Assembly (NCBI GenBank): GCA_023269235.1
Contig: JAHFTW010000008.1
Coordinates: 33,494-97,493, forward strand
From: Thermoplasmata archaeon
GTDB lineage: Archaea > Thermoplasmatota > E2 > JACPAO01 > JAHFTW01
Length of the DNA stretch: 64,000 nucleotides
Direction of reading: 5' to 3'
In this document: in pieces, positions 25,253 through 33,716 of the stretch
Position numbering within the stretch: the first letter of the stretch is position 1
Layout of the letters: every line of letters starts with the position of its first letter
Notes under the pieces: generated by a model
What the model saw: only the letters and a program-made list of their open reading frames with translations
Told to the model about the DNA's origin: nothing
Database searches by the model: none
Translations under genes and position numbers: made by a program

Positions 25253-25377
25253 ATACTGATAATGCTTTCCAGGACATTGCTGCAACACAGGTACGGCGTC
25301 CGTAAGTGCCTCAATGGTGCACCATCGCCCCGATGTTTGCAAGTCCCAACTTTTGAACCCCGCCCCCTCGCGCGGCT

Positions 25378-26724
25378 ATGGTTGTTGCGGACCCGCACCC
25401 TCTTGTGGCCTTCGACCTTGGCCCGCGTGTGCCCAAGGCCGCCAAGACCGCGCCCAAGATCTCCTCCCGGTCCGCTCCCGCCGCCGACGCCGCGCTCGTC
25501 GCGGAGGGCGTGCGCCGCATCGCGTGGGCCCGCGACCACATGGAGGTCCTCTCCGCGATCCGCAGCCGTTTCGAAGACGAGCAACCGTTCGCGGGCCTGC
25601 GCATCGGGATGGCGCTTCACGTCGAGGCGAAAACGGCCAACCTGGCCCTCGCGCTCGCTGCCGGCGGGGCCGACGTCCGCCTGGCCGGCTGCAACCCGGA
25701 ATCCACCGACGACCGCGTCGTGGCCGCCCTCAACGCGCACCACGGCCTCGCCACGCAGGCGAAGAAGGGACAGTCGAACGCCGAGTACTACGCGGCCCTG
25801 AACTGGGTCCTCGATCACCGGCCGCACTTCGTTATCGACGACGGCGGCGACCTGGGCTTCCTCATCCACACGAAGCGGCGTGATCTGCTGAAGGACCTCA
25901 AGGGCGGCGCCGAGGAGACGACGACCGGCGTGCTCCGGTTCAAGGCGATGGCCAAGGACGGGAAATTGAAGGTGCCCATCCTCAACGTCAACGACGCGCA
26001 GATGAAGCACCTCTTCGACAACCGCTACGGCACCGGGCAGTCCACCTTCGACGGCCTGTTCCATGCGACGAACCTGCTCATCGCGGGCAAGAACGTCGTC
26101 GTCGCCGGCTACGGCTGGTGCGGCAAGGGCATCGCGATGCGCGCGAAAGGCCTCGGCGCCACCGTCACCGTCACCGAGATCGACCCCGTCAAGGCCATCG
26201 AGGCCCGCCTCGACGGCCACCAGGTTGCACCCATGCTCGAGGCGTGCAAGAGCGCCGACTTCATTGTCACCGCCACCGGCTGCCTCGACGTCGTGGCGGC
26301 CCCGCACCTCCCGCACCTCAAGGACGGCGTCGTGCTCGCCAACGCGGGCCACTTCAACAACGAGATCTCGCTCCCCGCCCTCAAGAAGGCGGCGACCGCC
26401 ACCGCCATGGTGCGCGAGGGCGTCACCGAGTACCTGATGCGCGACGGCCGCCGCCTCCACCTCGTGAGCGACGGACGCCTCGTCAACCTCGCGAGCGGCC
26501 AAGGCCACCCCGTGGAGATCATGGACATGAGCTTCGCCATCCAGGCGCTCGGCATGGAGCACCTCGTGGCCAACCACGAGACCCTGAAACCAGGCGTCCA
26601 CGAGATCCCCGCCGCCATCGACGGCGAAGTCGCCGCGCTCCGCCTCGCCACGTGGGGCCTCCGAGTGGACACGCTCACGAAGGCCCAGACGGCCTACCTC
26701 TCGACCTGGGAGCACGGGACGTGA
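25378..26724 (+). CDS. ahcY: S-adenosylhomocysteine hydrolase
   Basis: Reversible NAD-dependent hydrolysis of S-adenosylhomocysteine to adenosine and homocysteine, clearing the product of methyltransferases. Visible signatures are the substrate-binding STDDRVVAAL and FVIDDGGDLG, the Lys/Asp region (RFKAMAKDGKLKVPILNVNDA), the NAD Rossmann loop GYGWCGKG and the ANAGHFNNEI block. 448 aa, the shorter archaeal/thermophile form without the plant insert. ATG 25378 follows ACTTTTGAA by about 26 bases. Its stop overlaps the GTG of the following PfkB kinase (GTGA), which suggests coupled removal of adenosine. Confidence 0.95.
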   Translation: MVVADPHPLVAFDLGPRVPKAAKTAPKISSRSAPAADAALVAEGVRRIAWARDHMEVLSAIRSRFEDEQPFAGLRIGMALHVEAKTANLALALAAGGADVRLAGCNPESTDDRVVAALNAHHGLATQAKKGQSNAEYYAALNWVLDHRPHFVIDDGGDLGFLIHTKRRDLLKDLKGGAEETTTGVLRFKAMAKDGKLKVPILNVNDAQMKHLFDNRYGTGQSTFDGLFHATNLLIAGKNVVVAGYGWCGKGIAMRAKGLGATVTVTEIDPVKAIEARLDGHQVAPMLEACKSADFIVTATGCLDVVAAPHLPHLKDGVVLANAGHFNNEISLPALKKAATATAMVREGVTEYLMRDGRRLHLVSDGRLVNLASGQGHPVEIMDMSFAIQALGMEHLVANHETLKPGVHEIPAAIDGEVAALRLATWGLRVDTLTKAQTAYLSTWEHGT

Positions 26725-27653
26725 CGAAGACCTCCGCGACCCCGTGGCTCGCCGTCTGCGGCCACGCCAACCTGGACGTCCACCTCGTCGTCAAGGAGCT
26801 GCCCAAGCAAGGACAAAGCGTCCCCGTCGTCGAGCGGCGCACGCTTTGGGGAGGCACCGCAGCCAACATCGCTCACCATGCAGGTGGCCTCGGCGTCCCG
26901 ACCCGCCTGTGGAGCCGCGTGGGCGACGATTTCCCGGCCGCGTGGCGCAAGGCGCTCGCCGCCGACGGCGTGGACCTCTCCAGCCTCGACGTGGTGGTGG
27001 GCGCGCAGACGCCGACCTGCTTCGTCCTCACCGACCTCCTCGACCGGCAGGCCTACGCGATGGACCAGGGCCCGATGGAGCGGATGGCCGAGAACCCGCC
27101 GACGCCAACCCTCCTCCACGGCATGGCGAAAGGCGCCTGGCTGCACCTCGCCACCGGCGACCCTCTGGCGTACGCCCCCATCGCGGTCGCGGCGCGCGAG
27201 CAAGGACTGCGCATCGCCCTCGACCCCGGCCAGGAGCTGCGCTACAAGTACGACGCGCGCAGCCTGAAAGGACTCCTCGAGGCTGCCGACCTGCTGTTCC
27301 TCAACGAGGAAGAACTGCGCGTCGCGTGCGGCCTGGTGGACTGCTTCGAGGCGGAGGACCTCCTGCTGCACGTCCCCGCCCTTGTCGTGACACGCGGCGA
27401 GCGCGGCGCGAGCCTGTACCGCGATGGCCACAAACCGCACCACGCCCCCGCCTTTCCGGCCAACGTCGTGGACCCGACCGGCGCCGGCGACGCGCTTCGC
27501 GCCGGAGTCTACGCGGCCCTCCACGCCGGCAAAGGCATGGAGGACGCCCTGCGGTGGGGCCAAGCCGCGGCGGCTGCGACCATCGAGCGCCCCGGGGCCC
27601 AGGAAACCGCGTTGCGCCCCTCCGACGTCGCCCGCTTCACGTCGGCAGCTTGA
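26721..27653 (+). CDS. PfkB-family carbohydrate/nucleoside kinase (possible adenosine kinase)
   Basis: Ribokinase fold: N-terminal CGHANLDVHLVV, GGTAANIAHHAGGLG (substrate side), and the anion-hole/catalytic base motif DPTGAGDALRAG near the C-terminus. 310 aa is typical. GTG 26721 overlaps the ahcY stop. Because the ahcY reaction releases adenosine, the coupling makes an adenosine (nucleoside) kinase the most natural guess, as for archaeal PfkB nucleoside kinases; ribose or sugar kinase remains possible because the substrate pocket cannot be read by eye. Confidence 0.85.
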   Translation: MTKTSATPWLAVCGHANLDVHLVVKELPKQGQSVPVVERRTLWGGTAANIAHHAGGLGVPTRLWSRVGDDFPAAWRKALAADGVDLSSLDVVVGAQTPTCFVLTDLLDRQAYAMDQGPMERMAENPPTPTLLHGMAKGAWLHLATGDPLAYAPIAVAAREQGLRIALDPGQELRYKYDARSLKGLLEAADLLFLNEEELRVACGLVDCFEAEDLLLHVPALVVTRGERGASLYRDGHKPHHAPAFPANVVDPTGAGDALRAGVYAALHAGKGMEDALRWGQAAAAATIERPGAQETALRPSDVARFTSAA

Positions 27654-27679
27654 ACGCCTCGCCTCCCCTGACTCGGCCC

Positions 27680-28102
27680 ATGTTCCCGTTCCAGAGCAAG
27701 GCCGCTTGGTGGCGCGGGGGCCGCGTCGCGCACACCGCCGCCATCGCCGACCTGGCCGCCCCGCTTCTTCACGGGACCGAGCGTTCCCTGCTCGTCGAGC
27801 GCGCGCAAGCCTACGCCCGCTGGGCCGTCACCAGCTCCATCCTCCTGGCCTTCCTCCTCGTCGGCACCATCACGACGGCAGCCACGAGCATCGTGGCCGC
27901 CCTCGGCCTCGGCCCCATCGCCGGCCCCCTGGCGGCAGCCGCCGGAAGCCTCGCCGGCATCGTGAGCATCGCGTACGCCCTCGTCAACCGCCACGTCAAC
28001 GGATTGGAGGCCGACGTGTGGGGCGTCATGACGCTGGCCGCGTTGCGCCGCAGCCCCGAGGGGCAACCTTCAAGCGACCGCCCTAAGTCGCCAAAACCAT
28101 GA
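27680..28102 (+). CDS. Membrane protein, 2 TM, 140 aa
   Basis: Soluble N-terminus of about 45 residues (AAWWRGGRVAHTAAIADLAAPLL), then two long hydrophobic helices (SSILLAFLLVGTITTAATSIVAAL and GPLAAAAGSLAGIVSIAYALV) and a short polar tail. No family recognised. The stop overlaps the ATG of the PrxQ-type peroxiredoxin as ATGA, so the two are translated together. Confidence 0.6.
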   Translation: MFPFQSKAAWWRGGRVAHTAAIADLAAPLLHGTERSLLVERAQAYARWAVTSSILLAFLLVGTITTAATSIVAALGLGPIAGPLAAAAGSLAGIVSIAYALVNRHVNGLEADVWGVMTLAALRRSPEGQPSSDRPKSPKP

Positions 28103-28572
28103 CCGTGCCCGCCGTCGGCTCCAAGCTCCCCGATTTCCATCTGAAAGTCGCCACCAAGGACGCCGTCGCCGACTTCAAGCTCAGCGAGCATCTCGGCAAG
28201 GGGCCGCTCGTGTTCGGATTCTTCCCGCTTGCCTTCACCGGGGTCTGCACGGTCGAGATGTGCGACTTCCGCGACAACCTCGCCAGCCTCGCTGGCCTGA
28301 ATGCCCAGGTCTTCGGCTTCAGCGCCGACACGGCCCCGAGCAACAAGGCGTTCGCGACGGCCCAGAACCTTCCCTTCGGCATCGTCTCGGACCCCAACCG
28401 CGAGGTCATCGGCAAGCTCTGGCCCACGAACGGCGGCCCCTTGGCCGGCGTCAACGCCACGGCCAAGCGCGGCGCCATGATCGTCAACCCCGACGGCACC
28501 GTGAAGTGGACCTCGGTCAGCGACGACGTCAAGGTCTGGGTCGGCGTCGCCGAGATCCAGAAGCACCTCTGA
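28099..28572 (+). CDS. Peroxiredoxin, BCP/PrxQ type
   Basis: Thiol peroxidase that reduces H2O2 and organic peroxides. The peroxidatic Cys50 is in FTGVCTVEMC and a second Cys55 follows with the C-x4-C spacing of BCP/PrxQ proteins, so an intramolecular disulphide recycled by thioredoxin is expected. 157 aa is standard. It overlaps the upstream membrane protein gene (ATGA). A typical 2-Cys peroxiredoxin lies 250 bases downstream and a thioredoxin reductase at 37.4 kb. Confidence 0.9.
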   Translation: MTVPAVGSKLPDFHLKVATKDAVADFKLSEHLGKGPLVFGFFPLAFTGVCTVEMCDFRDNLASLAGLNAQVFGFSADTAPSNKAFATAQNLPFGIVSDPNREVIGKLWPTNGGPLAGVNATAKRGAMIVNPDGTVKWTSVSDDVKVWVGVAEIQKHL

Positions 28573-28594
28573 GGTCGCGCGTCACGGGTCCGGG

Positions 28595-28735
28595 CTAAGC
28601 GTAGGGGTCGTCCACGAGCGGCTTGCCGCACTCCTTGCAACGCAAGCTCCCCGGCGCCGTGCCGGGCCCAAAGTGCACCGACCCGCAGTGGCGGCACTCC
28701 AGGTCCTCGTTCGGAGACGGATACCCCAAGGCCAT
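28595..28735 (-). CDS. Zinc-ribbon microprotein, 46 aa
   Basis: Small gene between two peroxiredoxin genes. It encodes two C-x2-C knuckles, LECRHCGS and LRCKECGK, 15 residues apart, the form of a one-ribbon zinc protein. ATG 28735 is preceded at about 25 bases by CCTTTATTCC, an excellent leaderless promoter, which supports a real gene. Such small zinc ribbons are common in archaea; partner and role unknown. Confidence 0.7.
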   Translation of the reverse strand: MALGYPSPNEDLECRHCGSVHFGPGTAPGSLRCKECGKPLVDDPYA

Positions 28736-28818
28736 GCACGTCTTTTGCCGCCGCACGGAATAAAGGTGACGGCGCCCCCTGCCAAACCCTGAAATCGGAG
28801 AGCCAAGTCGCGCGACCC

Positions 28819-29451
28819 ATGGGACTCGTCGGAAAGGCCGCTCCTGACTTCACCGCCAAGGCCGTTGTCGGCCACGACTTCGTCGACTACACGCTCTCTG
28901 GCAACTGGAAGGCCAAGAAGCCCAAAACCACGCTTCTCTTCTTCTATCCTCTGGATTTCACGTTCGTCTGCCCGACCGAGATCATCGCGTTCTCGGACCG
29001 CATCAAGGAGTTCGAGGCGCGCAACGTCCAGGTCGTCGGCGTCTCGGTGGACTCCGAGTACAGCCACCTAGCGTGGAAGCAGACGCCCCGCGCGAAGGGC
29101 GGCCTCGGCGACATCCACTACCCCCTCGTCGCGGACTTGAAGAAGGAGATCGCTACCGCATACGATTGCCTCGCCCCCGACGGCACCGCGTACCGGGGCC
29201 TCTACCTTATCGACGCGAAAGGCACGGTCCGCCACGCCCTCGTCAACGACCACCCGCTCGGCCGCAGCATCGACGAGGCTTTGCGCACCATGGACGCGCT
29301 TGCCCACTTCGAGACGCACGGTGAGGTTTGCCCCGCCGACTGGAAGCCGGGCGAGATGGCCATGACGGCCGACCCCGTCAAGTCGCAGGCCTACTTCGGC
29401 GCCAAGAACCACGGCGCCGTGAAGGTCTCGATCAAGGCCAAGGCCAAGTGA
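28819..29451 (+). CDS. Typical 2-Cys peroxiredoxin (AhpC/Prx1 class)
   Basis: Peroxidatic Cys51 lies in FYPLDFTFVCPTEIIAFSD and the resolving Cys171 in GEVCPADWKPG, the order of the Prx1/AhpC class. 210 aa with a C-terminal extension of about 40 residues as in archaeal Prx. Works as obligate dimers, usually decamers, against peroxides. Divergent from the zinc-ribbon microprotein across 83 bases. Confidence 0.93.
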   Translation: MGLVGKAAPDFTAKAVVGHDFVDYTLSGNWKAKKPKTTLLFFYPLDFTFVCPTEIIAFSDRIKEFEARNVQVVGVSVDSEYSHLAWKQTPRAKGGLGDIHYPLVADLKKEIATAYDCLAPDGTAYRGLYLIDAKGTVRHALVNDHPLGRSIDEALRTMDALAHFETHGEVCPADWKPGEMAMTADPVKSQAYFGAKNHGAVKVSIKAKAK

Positions 29452-29464
29452 GCCGCGAGGCAGT

Positions 29465-30268
29465 CTAAGCCTTCGTCCAGTCCGGCACGCCGCACTCGCA
29501 GCGCAGCGCCGGTGCCGCTTCAATCGGCGTCAGCTTGGAGGCGGTGATGAAGCGGGTCCAGTCCAGCGAGCGCATCTTGCGGGACGCCGTCCGCGTCGTC
29601 GTGGCGGGGCGCACGCGCCCCATCAGGCCGACGGCGTCGCTCCAACCGGGCAACCTTGCGTAGCCGCGCTCCGGGGCGCTCACGACCAGCGGCTCCAGCA
29701 TGGCGGCCGTGGCGACGTCGGCGGCCGTGGGTTCGTTCCCGAACAGGAACGGCTTGCCCGCGAGCTGGGCCTGGATGTGCGCGACGATGACCGGCATCGC
29801 GGCGGAGTCGGCCGCCTCGAAGCGGCGCGCCTTCAGCGTCTTGAGGACGCCCAAGTAGATGCGGCGGGCCGCCGGCGTGCGCGACCAGAACGGCAACCCA
29901 TGCCCCCGCGCCAGCCGAGGGTCGGCGATGAGGGCGCGGTAGGCCTCTCGGCGCGCCACTGGGCCAATCGTGGCGTCCGCCCACGCCTCCCAGGCGCGCA
30001 CTTCGGCGCGAAGCGGGGCCGGGTAGAGCGCGGGCCCGACGACGCGGCGAGCGTCGGCCCAGGCGAGCACGTTGGAGGCGCCGACGACGAGCCGGTCGCC
30101 GTCGCGCAGGACCGGGACGGTGCCCTCGGGGTTGACGCGCCTGACGTCCCTGAGCGTGAACAGTCCGACGTCCACCGTGGAGTAGGCGACGCCCGCCTGC
30201 GTCAGGCCCCACTCCGCCTTGCGGCAGAAATGGCTGAACGGAAGACGCAGCAGGACCGGGTCGGCCAC
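29465..30268 (-). CDS. Glutathione S-transferase-like protein
   Basis: Thioredoxin-fold N-terminal domain (LLRLPFSHFCRKAEWGLTQA, then NPEGTVPVLRDG, and GASNVLAWAD, the usual E/D-S position) followed by an all-helical GST C-terminal domain (FLFGNEPTAADVATAAMLEPL, the conserved N-capping TAAD). 267 aa. Cys in the first helix region could be the catalytic thiol. GSTs are rare in archaea, which mostly lack glutathione, so substrate and thiol partner are unknown and acquisition from bacteria is likely. GTG 30268 has a CATTATCC element 26 bases upstream. Confidence 0.8.
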   Translation of the reverse strand: MADPVLLRLPFSHFCRKAEWGLTQAGVAYSTVDVGLFTLRDVRRVNPEGTVPVLRDGDRLVVGASNVLAWADARRVVGPALYPAPLRAEVRAWEAWADATIGPVARREAYRALIADPRLARGHGLPFWSRTPAARRIYLGVLKTLKARRFEAADSAAMPVIVAHIQAQLAGKPFLFGNEPTAADVATAAMLEPLVVSAPERGYARLPGWSDAVGLMGRVRPATTTRTASRKMRSLDWTRFITASKLTPIEAAPALRCECGVPDWTKA

Positions 30269-30330
30269 GCCTCGCCATGGACCCGGCGAAGGGATAATGG
30301 CACCGCTGCGGGGCCGACGGAGGAATCCCG

Positions 30331-30894
30331 TTACTGCGACTCCGCGTCCATGGTGGCGCGCCAAAGCGTGAGGACCAACGCGACCAGAAGGCATGCTCCG
30401 GCGAGGAGGACGCTGGCCCCGCGCGTGGCGTTCCAGCCGACGGCGACCCAGGCGAGCGGGCTCACGAAGGCGACGACCGTCAACCAGAGAAGGAAACGAT
30501 TGGCGGAGCGCGACCGGGACTCCGACTTGGCGAGCCGCGCCTCGAGCTTGGCAATGCGCGCGGCGGCAGGGACGCTCGCCTGTTCCTGCGTCTCCACCCT
30601 CGTCTTGCGCGACTGGAGCTCGTCGCGGGTGGCGGCGACGCGTTGCGTCTCCTGGCGCAGGGACTCCTCCTGACGGCGCAGTCGCTCCGCCTTGTCGGCG
30701 AGCTCCTTGCCCTGGACGCGCTTCATCTCCTGCCACTCGGCCTGTTCCTTGCGTAGGGCTTCGAGGCGGCGGCGTTCCTGCGCCTTCAGGTCGCGCAGTT
30801 TGGCGTCGAACGCATCCTCCATCTCGCGCCGCCGGGCGGCCAGTTCGCGCTCGGCGTCCGCTTCGGAGGAGTCGGGATTGTTGGCGGTCTCCAT
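30331..30894 (-). CDS. Coiled-coil protein with C-terminal membrane hairpin, 187 aa
   Basis: Residues 10-125 are a continuous highly charged coiled coil (many Arg, Glu, Gln, Leu heptads, ERRRLEALRKEQAEWQEM); then two hydrophobic helices (FLLWLTVVAFVSPLAWVAVG and ASVLLAGACLLVALVLTLW) form a tail hairpin. So a cytoplasmic coiled coil anchored at its C-terminus. Function unknown. It follows purF on the same strand after about 120 bases. Confidence 0.65.
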   Translation of the reverse strand: METANNPDSSEADAERELAARRREMEDAFDAKLRDLKAQERRRLEALRKEQAEWQEMKRVQGKELADKAERLRRQEESLRQETQRVAATRDELQSRKTRVETQEQASVPAAARIAKLEARLAKSESRSRSANRFLLWLTVVAFVSPLAWVAVGWNATRGASVLLAGACLLVALVLTLWRATMDAESQ

Positions 30895-31014
30895 TTCTAG
30901 CCCTGAATGCCGACTGCCCTAGAAGCCTTCGACGCCGTCCTCCGGCCGCGCTCCTCGCTGTGCTCGGACGCTCCCGCGCCTGGAGCAACCGTCGCTCCGC
31001 TCCTCTGCTCCAGG

Positions 31015-32502
31015 CTAGCAGCAGGTCGGGACGGGCGGCGTCCCGGGAACCGCGGTCCCGTCGCGCAGATGCTCGCCTGCGACCGGCACCGGGTACTTGC
31101 CGGTGATGCAGCCGGTGCAGAGCTCGTCCTCCTTGAAGCCGAGCGCCGTGTAGAGGCCCTGGTGGCTGATGTAGGCGAGCGAGTCGGCGCCGATCATGGT
31201 CTCGATCTCCTTCACCGACTTCTGAGCGGCGACGAGCTGGTCGCGCGTGTTCATGTCGATGCCGAGGTAGCACGGAGCGACGATGGGCGGGCAGCCGACG
31301 CGGACGTGGACCTCCTTGGCGCCGGCATCGCGCACCATCTGGACGATGCGCTTCATGGTGGTGCCGCGCACGATGGAGTCGTCCATCAGCACGACCCGCT
31401 TGCCCGCGAGGATGTGCTTCATGGGGTTGAGCTTGAGGCGCACGTTGAGCTCGCGGATCTCCTGCGTGGGCATGATGAAGGTGCGGTGGACGTACCGGTT
31501 CTTCATGAGGCCCTCCTGGTAGGGGAGGCCGGCGGCCTGCGCGTACCCTTGGGCGTGGCTTCGGCCGGAGTCGGGGACGGGGACGACGATGTCGGCCTCG
31601 ACGGGAGACTCCTTGGCGAGGATGCGGCCGATGGACTCGCGGACCTCTTGGTTGAGGCGGCCGTCCATCCAGGCGTCGGGGCGCGCGAAGTAGACGTACT
31701 CGAAGAAGCAGCGCGCGGGCTTCGCGGCAGGCAGGATGGCGACCGTCTCGATCTTGTCCTTGCGCACGCGCACGACCTCGCCGGGCTTGATGTCGCGCAG
31801 GAACGTGGCGCCGACGACGTCAAGCGCGACGGATTCCGAGGCGACGATGTGGCCCTTGGCGCCCTTTGTCATCTGGCCGACGCAGAGCGGCTTGATGCCC
31901 CAAGGGTCGCGCACCGCGTAGAGCTCTCCTCCGATGAGGAGCGCGAAGGCGTAGCTGCCCTGCAGGCGGCTCATGGTCTCCTGGATGGCGCCGATATGGT
32001 TGCCGTTGTGCTTGGTGAGCTTGTTGGCGAGCAGGCGGACGACGACCTCGGTGTCGTTGCCGGACGAGAAGGCCCACCCTTTCGCCTTGAGCTCGGTCAC
32101 GAGTTCGTCGGTGTTCGGGATGTTGCCGTTGTGGGCGAGCGCGATGCCGCCCTGGGCGGACATGACGACCTGGGGCTGGGCGTTCTCCTCGGTGCTGCCC
32201 GCGGAGGTGGAGTAGCGGGTGTGTCCGATGCCGGTGGAGCCCTTGAGTTTCTTGACCGTGGCCGGGTCGAAGACCTGGTCCACGAGGCCCATCGCCTTGT
32301 GCGTCTTGAGCTCGTACAGGCCATCGAGCGTGGTGATGCCGCACGACTCCTGCCCGCGGTGCTGCAGGCTCTGGAGCGCGAAGTAGACGAACGGGGCGAC
32401 GTCCTGGTCGAGCGCCATGCCGACGATGCCGCAGTGGTCGTGGAATTTCTCATCCTCGAACAGCGGTTCGTCTGCCTGGTCCATGGTGGCCGGGTTCCCC
32501 AC
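31015..32502 (-). CDS. purF: Amidophosphoribosyltransferase
   Basis: First committed step of purine synthesis: PRPP plus glutamine to phosphoribosylamine. The glutaminase nucleophile Cys24 (HDHCGIVG) follows a 23-residue propeptide, and the PRPP loop is VVLMDDSIVRGTT. Four cysteines match the [4Fe-4S] ligands of the Bacillus-type enzyme: PARCFFEYVYF, APCYLGIDM, and LCTGCITGKYP. 495 aa. The GTG start at 32502 has CTTTAACC about 25 bases upstream. purC is 2 kb away on the other strand. Confidence 0.96.
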   Translation of the reverse strand: MGNPATMDQADEPLFEDEKFHDHCGIVGMALDQDVAPFVYFALQSLQHRGQESCGITTLDGLYELKTHKAMGLVDQVFDPATVKKLKGSTGIGHTRYSTSAGSTEENAQPQVVMSAQGGIALAHNGNIPNTDELVTELKAKGWAFSSGNDTEVVVRLLANKLTKHNGNHIGAIQETMSRLQGSYAFALLIGGELYAVRDPWGIKPLCVGQMTKGAKGHIVASESVALDVVGATFLRDIKPGEVVRVRKDKIETVAILPAAKPARCFFEYVYFARPDAWMDGRLNQEVRESIGRILAKESPVEADIVVPVPDSGRSHAQGYAQAAGLPYQEGLMKNRYVHRTFIMPTQEIRELNVRLKLNPMKHILAGKRVVLMDDSIVRGTTMKRIVQMVRDAGAKEVHVRVGCPPIVAPCYLGIDMNTRDQLVAAQKSVKEIETMIGADSLAYISHQGLYTALGFKEDELCTGCITGKYPVPVAGEHLRDGTAVPGTPPVPTCC

Positions 32503-32546
32503 GGGTCCGCCCAGGCGGTCTCGGGTTAAAGGCGATGGCCCGGGGC

Positions 32547-33089
32547 TTAGGGGCGGACGACGGCGACCTGGCCGTTCTCGTTGTCGTAGAGGAGCCCGAT
32601 GACCTCGAGGTCCTTGGGCATGAACGGGTGGTTCGCGACGAGCTGGACGGAGCGGCGGACGTTATCGGAGGGATCTGCGAAACCGCCGAGCCAGCGCTGG
32701 AAGTCGGGCCGCATCGCGTCGGCGAGCGGCGTCGTGGTCGTCTTGGCGATGCTCTTGGCGATGCGGAACTCGCCCTGGCCGACCAGGGTCATGCCGCACT
32801 TCGTGTGGCCGAGGATCGCGATGTGGCGCACGCCGAGGAGGTGGACCGCGACGACGAGGCTCCGGAGCGCACCGTCGTCGAGGAGGTTGCCGGCGTTGCG
32901 GATGACCTTGGCGTCGCCGTGCTTGAGGCCGAGGACCTTCTCGACGTTGTGGCGCGTGTCCATGCAGGCGACGACGGCGAGCTTGAGCGCCGGCGGGGAG
33001 GCGAGCTCGCGGTCGGCGGGGTCCCAGTCGGACGCGACGTACGAGCGGTTGCCTTCGAGCAGCTTCGCGACGACGGGCTCTTCTGCCAT
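32547..33089 (-). CDS. Beta-class carbonic anhydrase
   Basis: Zinc enzyme that interconverts CO2 and bicarbonate. The ligands are Cys42 (with the D-x-R dyad, ACMDTR), His95 and Cys98 (GHTKCGM). At 180 aa and with a short N-terminus it resembles the small archaeal type (Cab of methanogens). The neighbouring purF gene lies 44 bases away on the same strand, and bicarbonate is consumed in purine synthesis, but a functional link is only a suggestion. Confidence 0.9.
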   Translation of the reverse strand: MAEEPVVAKLLEGNRSYVASDWDPADRELASPPALKLAVVACMDTRHNVEKVLGLKHGDAKVIRNAGNLLDDGALRSLVVAVHLLGVRHIAILGHTKCGMTLVGQGEFRIAKSIAKTTTTPLADAMRPDFQRWLGGFADPSDNVRRSVQLVANHPFMPKDLEVIGLLYDNENGQVAVVRP

Positions 33090-33113
33090 TGCCCGGGCGA
33101 CGCCGGCCGGCGA

Positions 33114-33668
33114 CTAAACCTTGGCGGCGCCGCCGCGGGCGTTGCCGATCTGGTTGAGGTGGGCGAAGAGCGGGGCGGCGAGCGCGGCGGTCGCCCGGCC
33201 GGCCTTGGTGAGCCGGTAGCTCGTGCGCAGCGGAGGACCGGGCTCGACCTGGCGCTCGACCAGACCCGCCTCCGCGAGGCCCGACAGGCGCTCAGCGAGG
33301 GTGCGCGAGCTGAGGCCAAGAAGGTCCTGGAGCGGCGTGAACCGGGCGGTGCCGGCGGAGGCGATGGCGTAGAGGACCTCCATCGTCCACGGCGAGAAGA
33401 GCGTGCGGCTCGCGCCCAGACTCTGGCGGACCCAGGCCGTCTGCTCCGCCGGGGTGCGACGACGCAGGAAGTCGGCGACGCGGAGACTGAAATCGCTGGA
33501 GGCTCGTACGGCGGACTGGAAGCTCGCCTGGGCCGGGGCGTCGAGGAGCGGGCAGTCCACCTCGGTGCAGAGGGACGCCTTGAGGGCGGCCTTCGTGGAG
33601 GGTTTGGCCGAAAGGGCCTGGGGGGAGTGGACCGCTTCCATGGGGGAAAGCGCCTGTCGCCGGGGCAT
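33114..33668 (-). CDS. HxlR-type winged-helix regulator with N-terminal extension
   Basis: Residues about 90-165 form an HxlR/MarR-like winged helix: FSPWTMEVLYAIASAG, FTPLQDLLGLSSRTLAERLSGLAEAGLVERQ, then TSYRLTKAGR. The first 85 residues are an extra segment with two cysteines (SLCTEVDCP) that could sense redox state or bind metal. ATG 33668 is about 25 bases from the CCATATCG element that also serves the divergent hydrolase gene, so this protein is well placed to control both. Confidence 0.75.
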   Translation of the reverse strand: MPRRQALSPMEAVHSPQALSAKPSTKAALKASLCTEVDCPLLDAPAQASFQSAVRASSDFSLRVADFLRRRTPAEQTAWVRQSLGASRTLFSPWTMEVLYAIASAGTARFTPLQDLLGLSSRTLAERLSGLAEAGLVERQVEPGPPLRTSYRLTKAGRATAALAAPLFAHLNQIGNARGGAAKV

Positions 33669-33689
33669 GGGACGGCTTAACTTCCGCCC

Positions 33690-33697
33690 CGATATGG
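33690..33697. promoter_or_regulatory. Shared bidirectional TATA-like element
   Basis: The sequence CGATATGG (reverse CCATATCG) is nearly palindromic at its ATAT core and is centred about 25 bases from both the regulator start (33668, minus) and the hydrolase start (33717, plus). If both genes are leaderless, one element or two overlapping elements serve both, so transcription in the two directions would compete. Confidence 0.5.
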
Positions 33698-33716
33698 ACT
33701 TTACTTAGGAAAGCAC

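Noticed and set aside
30269..31273. Possible N-terminal extension or separate gene joined to the GST frame
   Set aside because: The open frame upstream of GTG 30268 covers the coiled-coil gene and purF in another frame; the GST domain begins right after GTG 30268, which has its own promoter.
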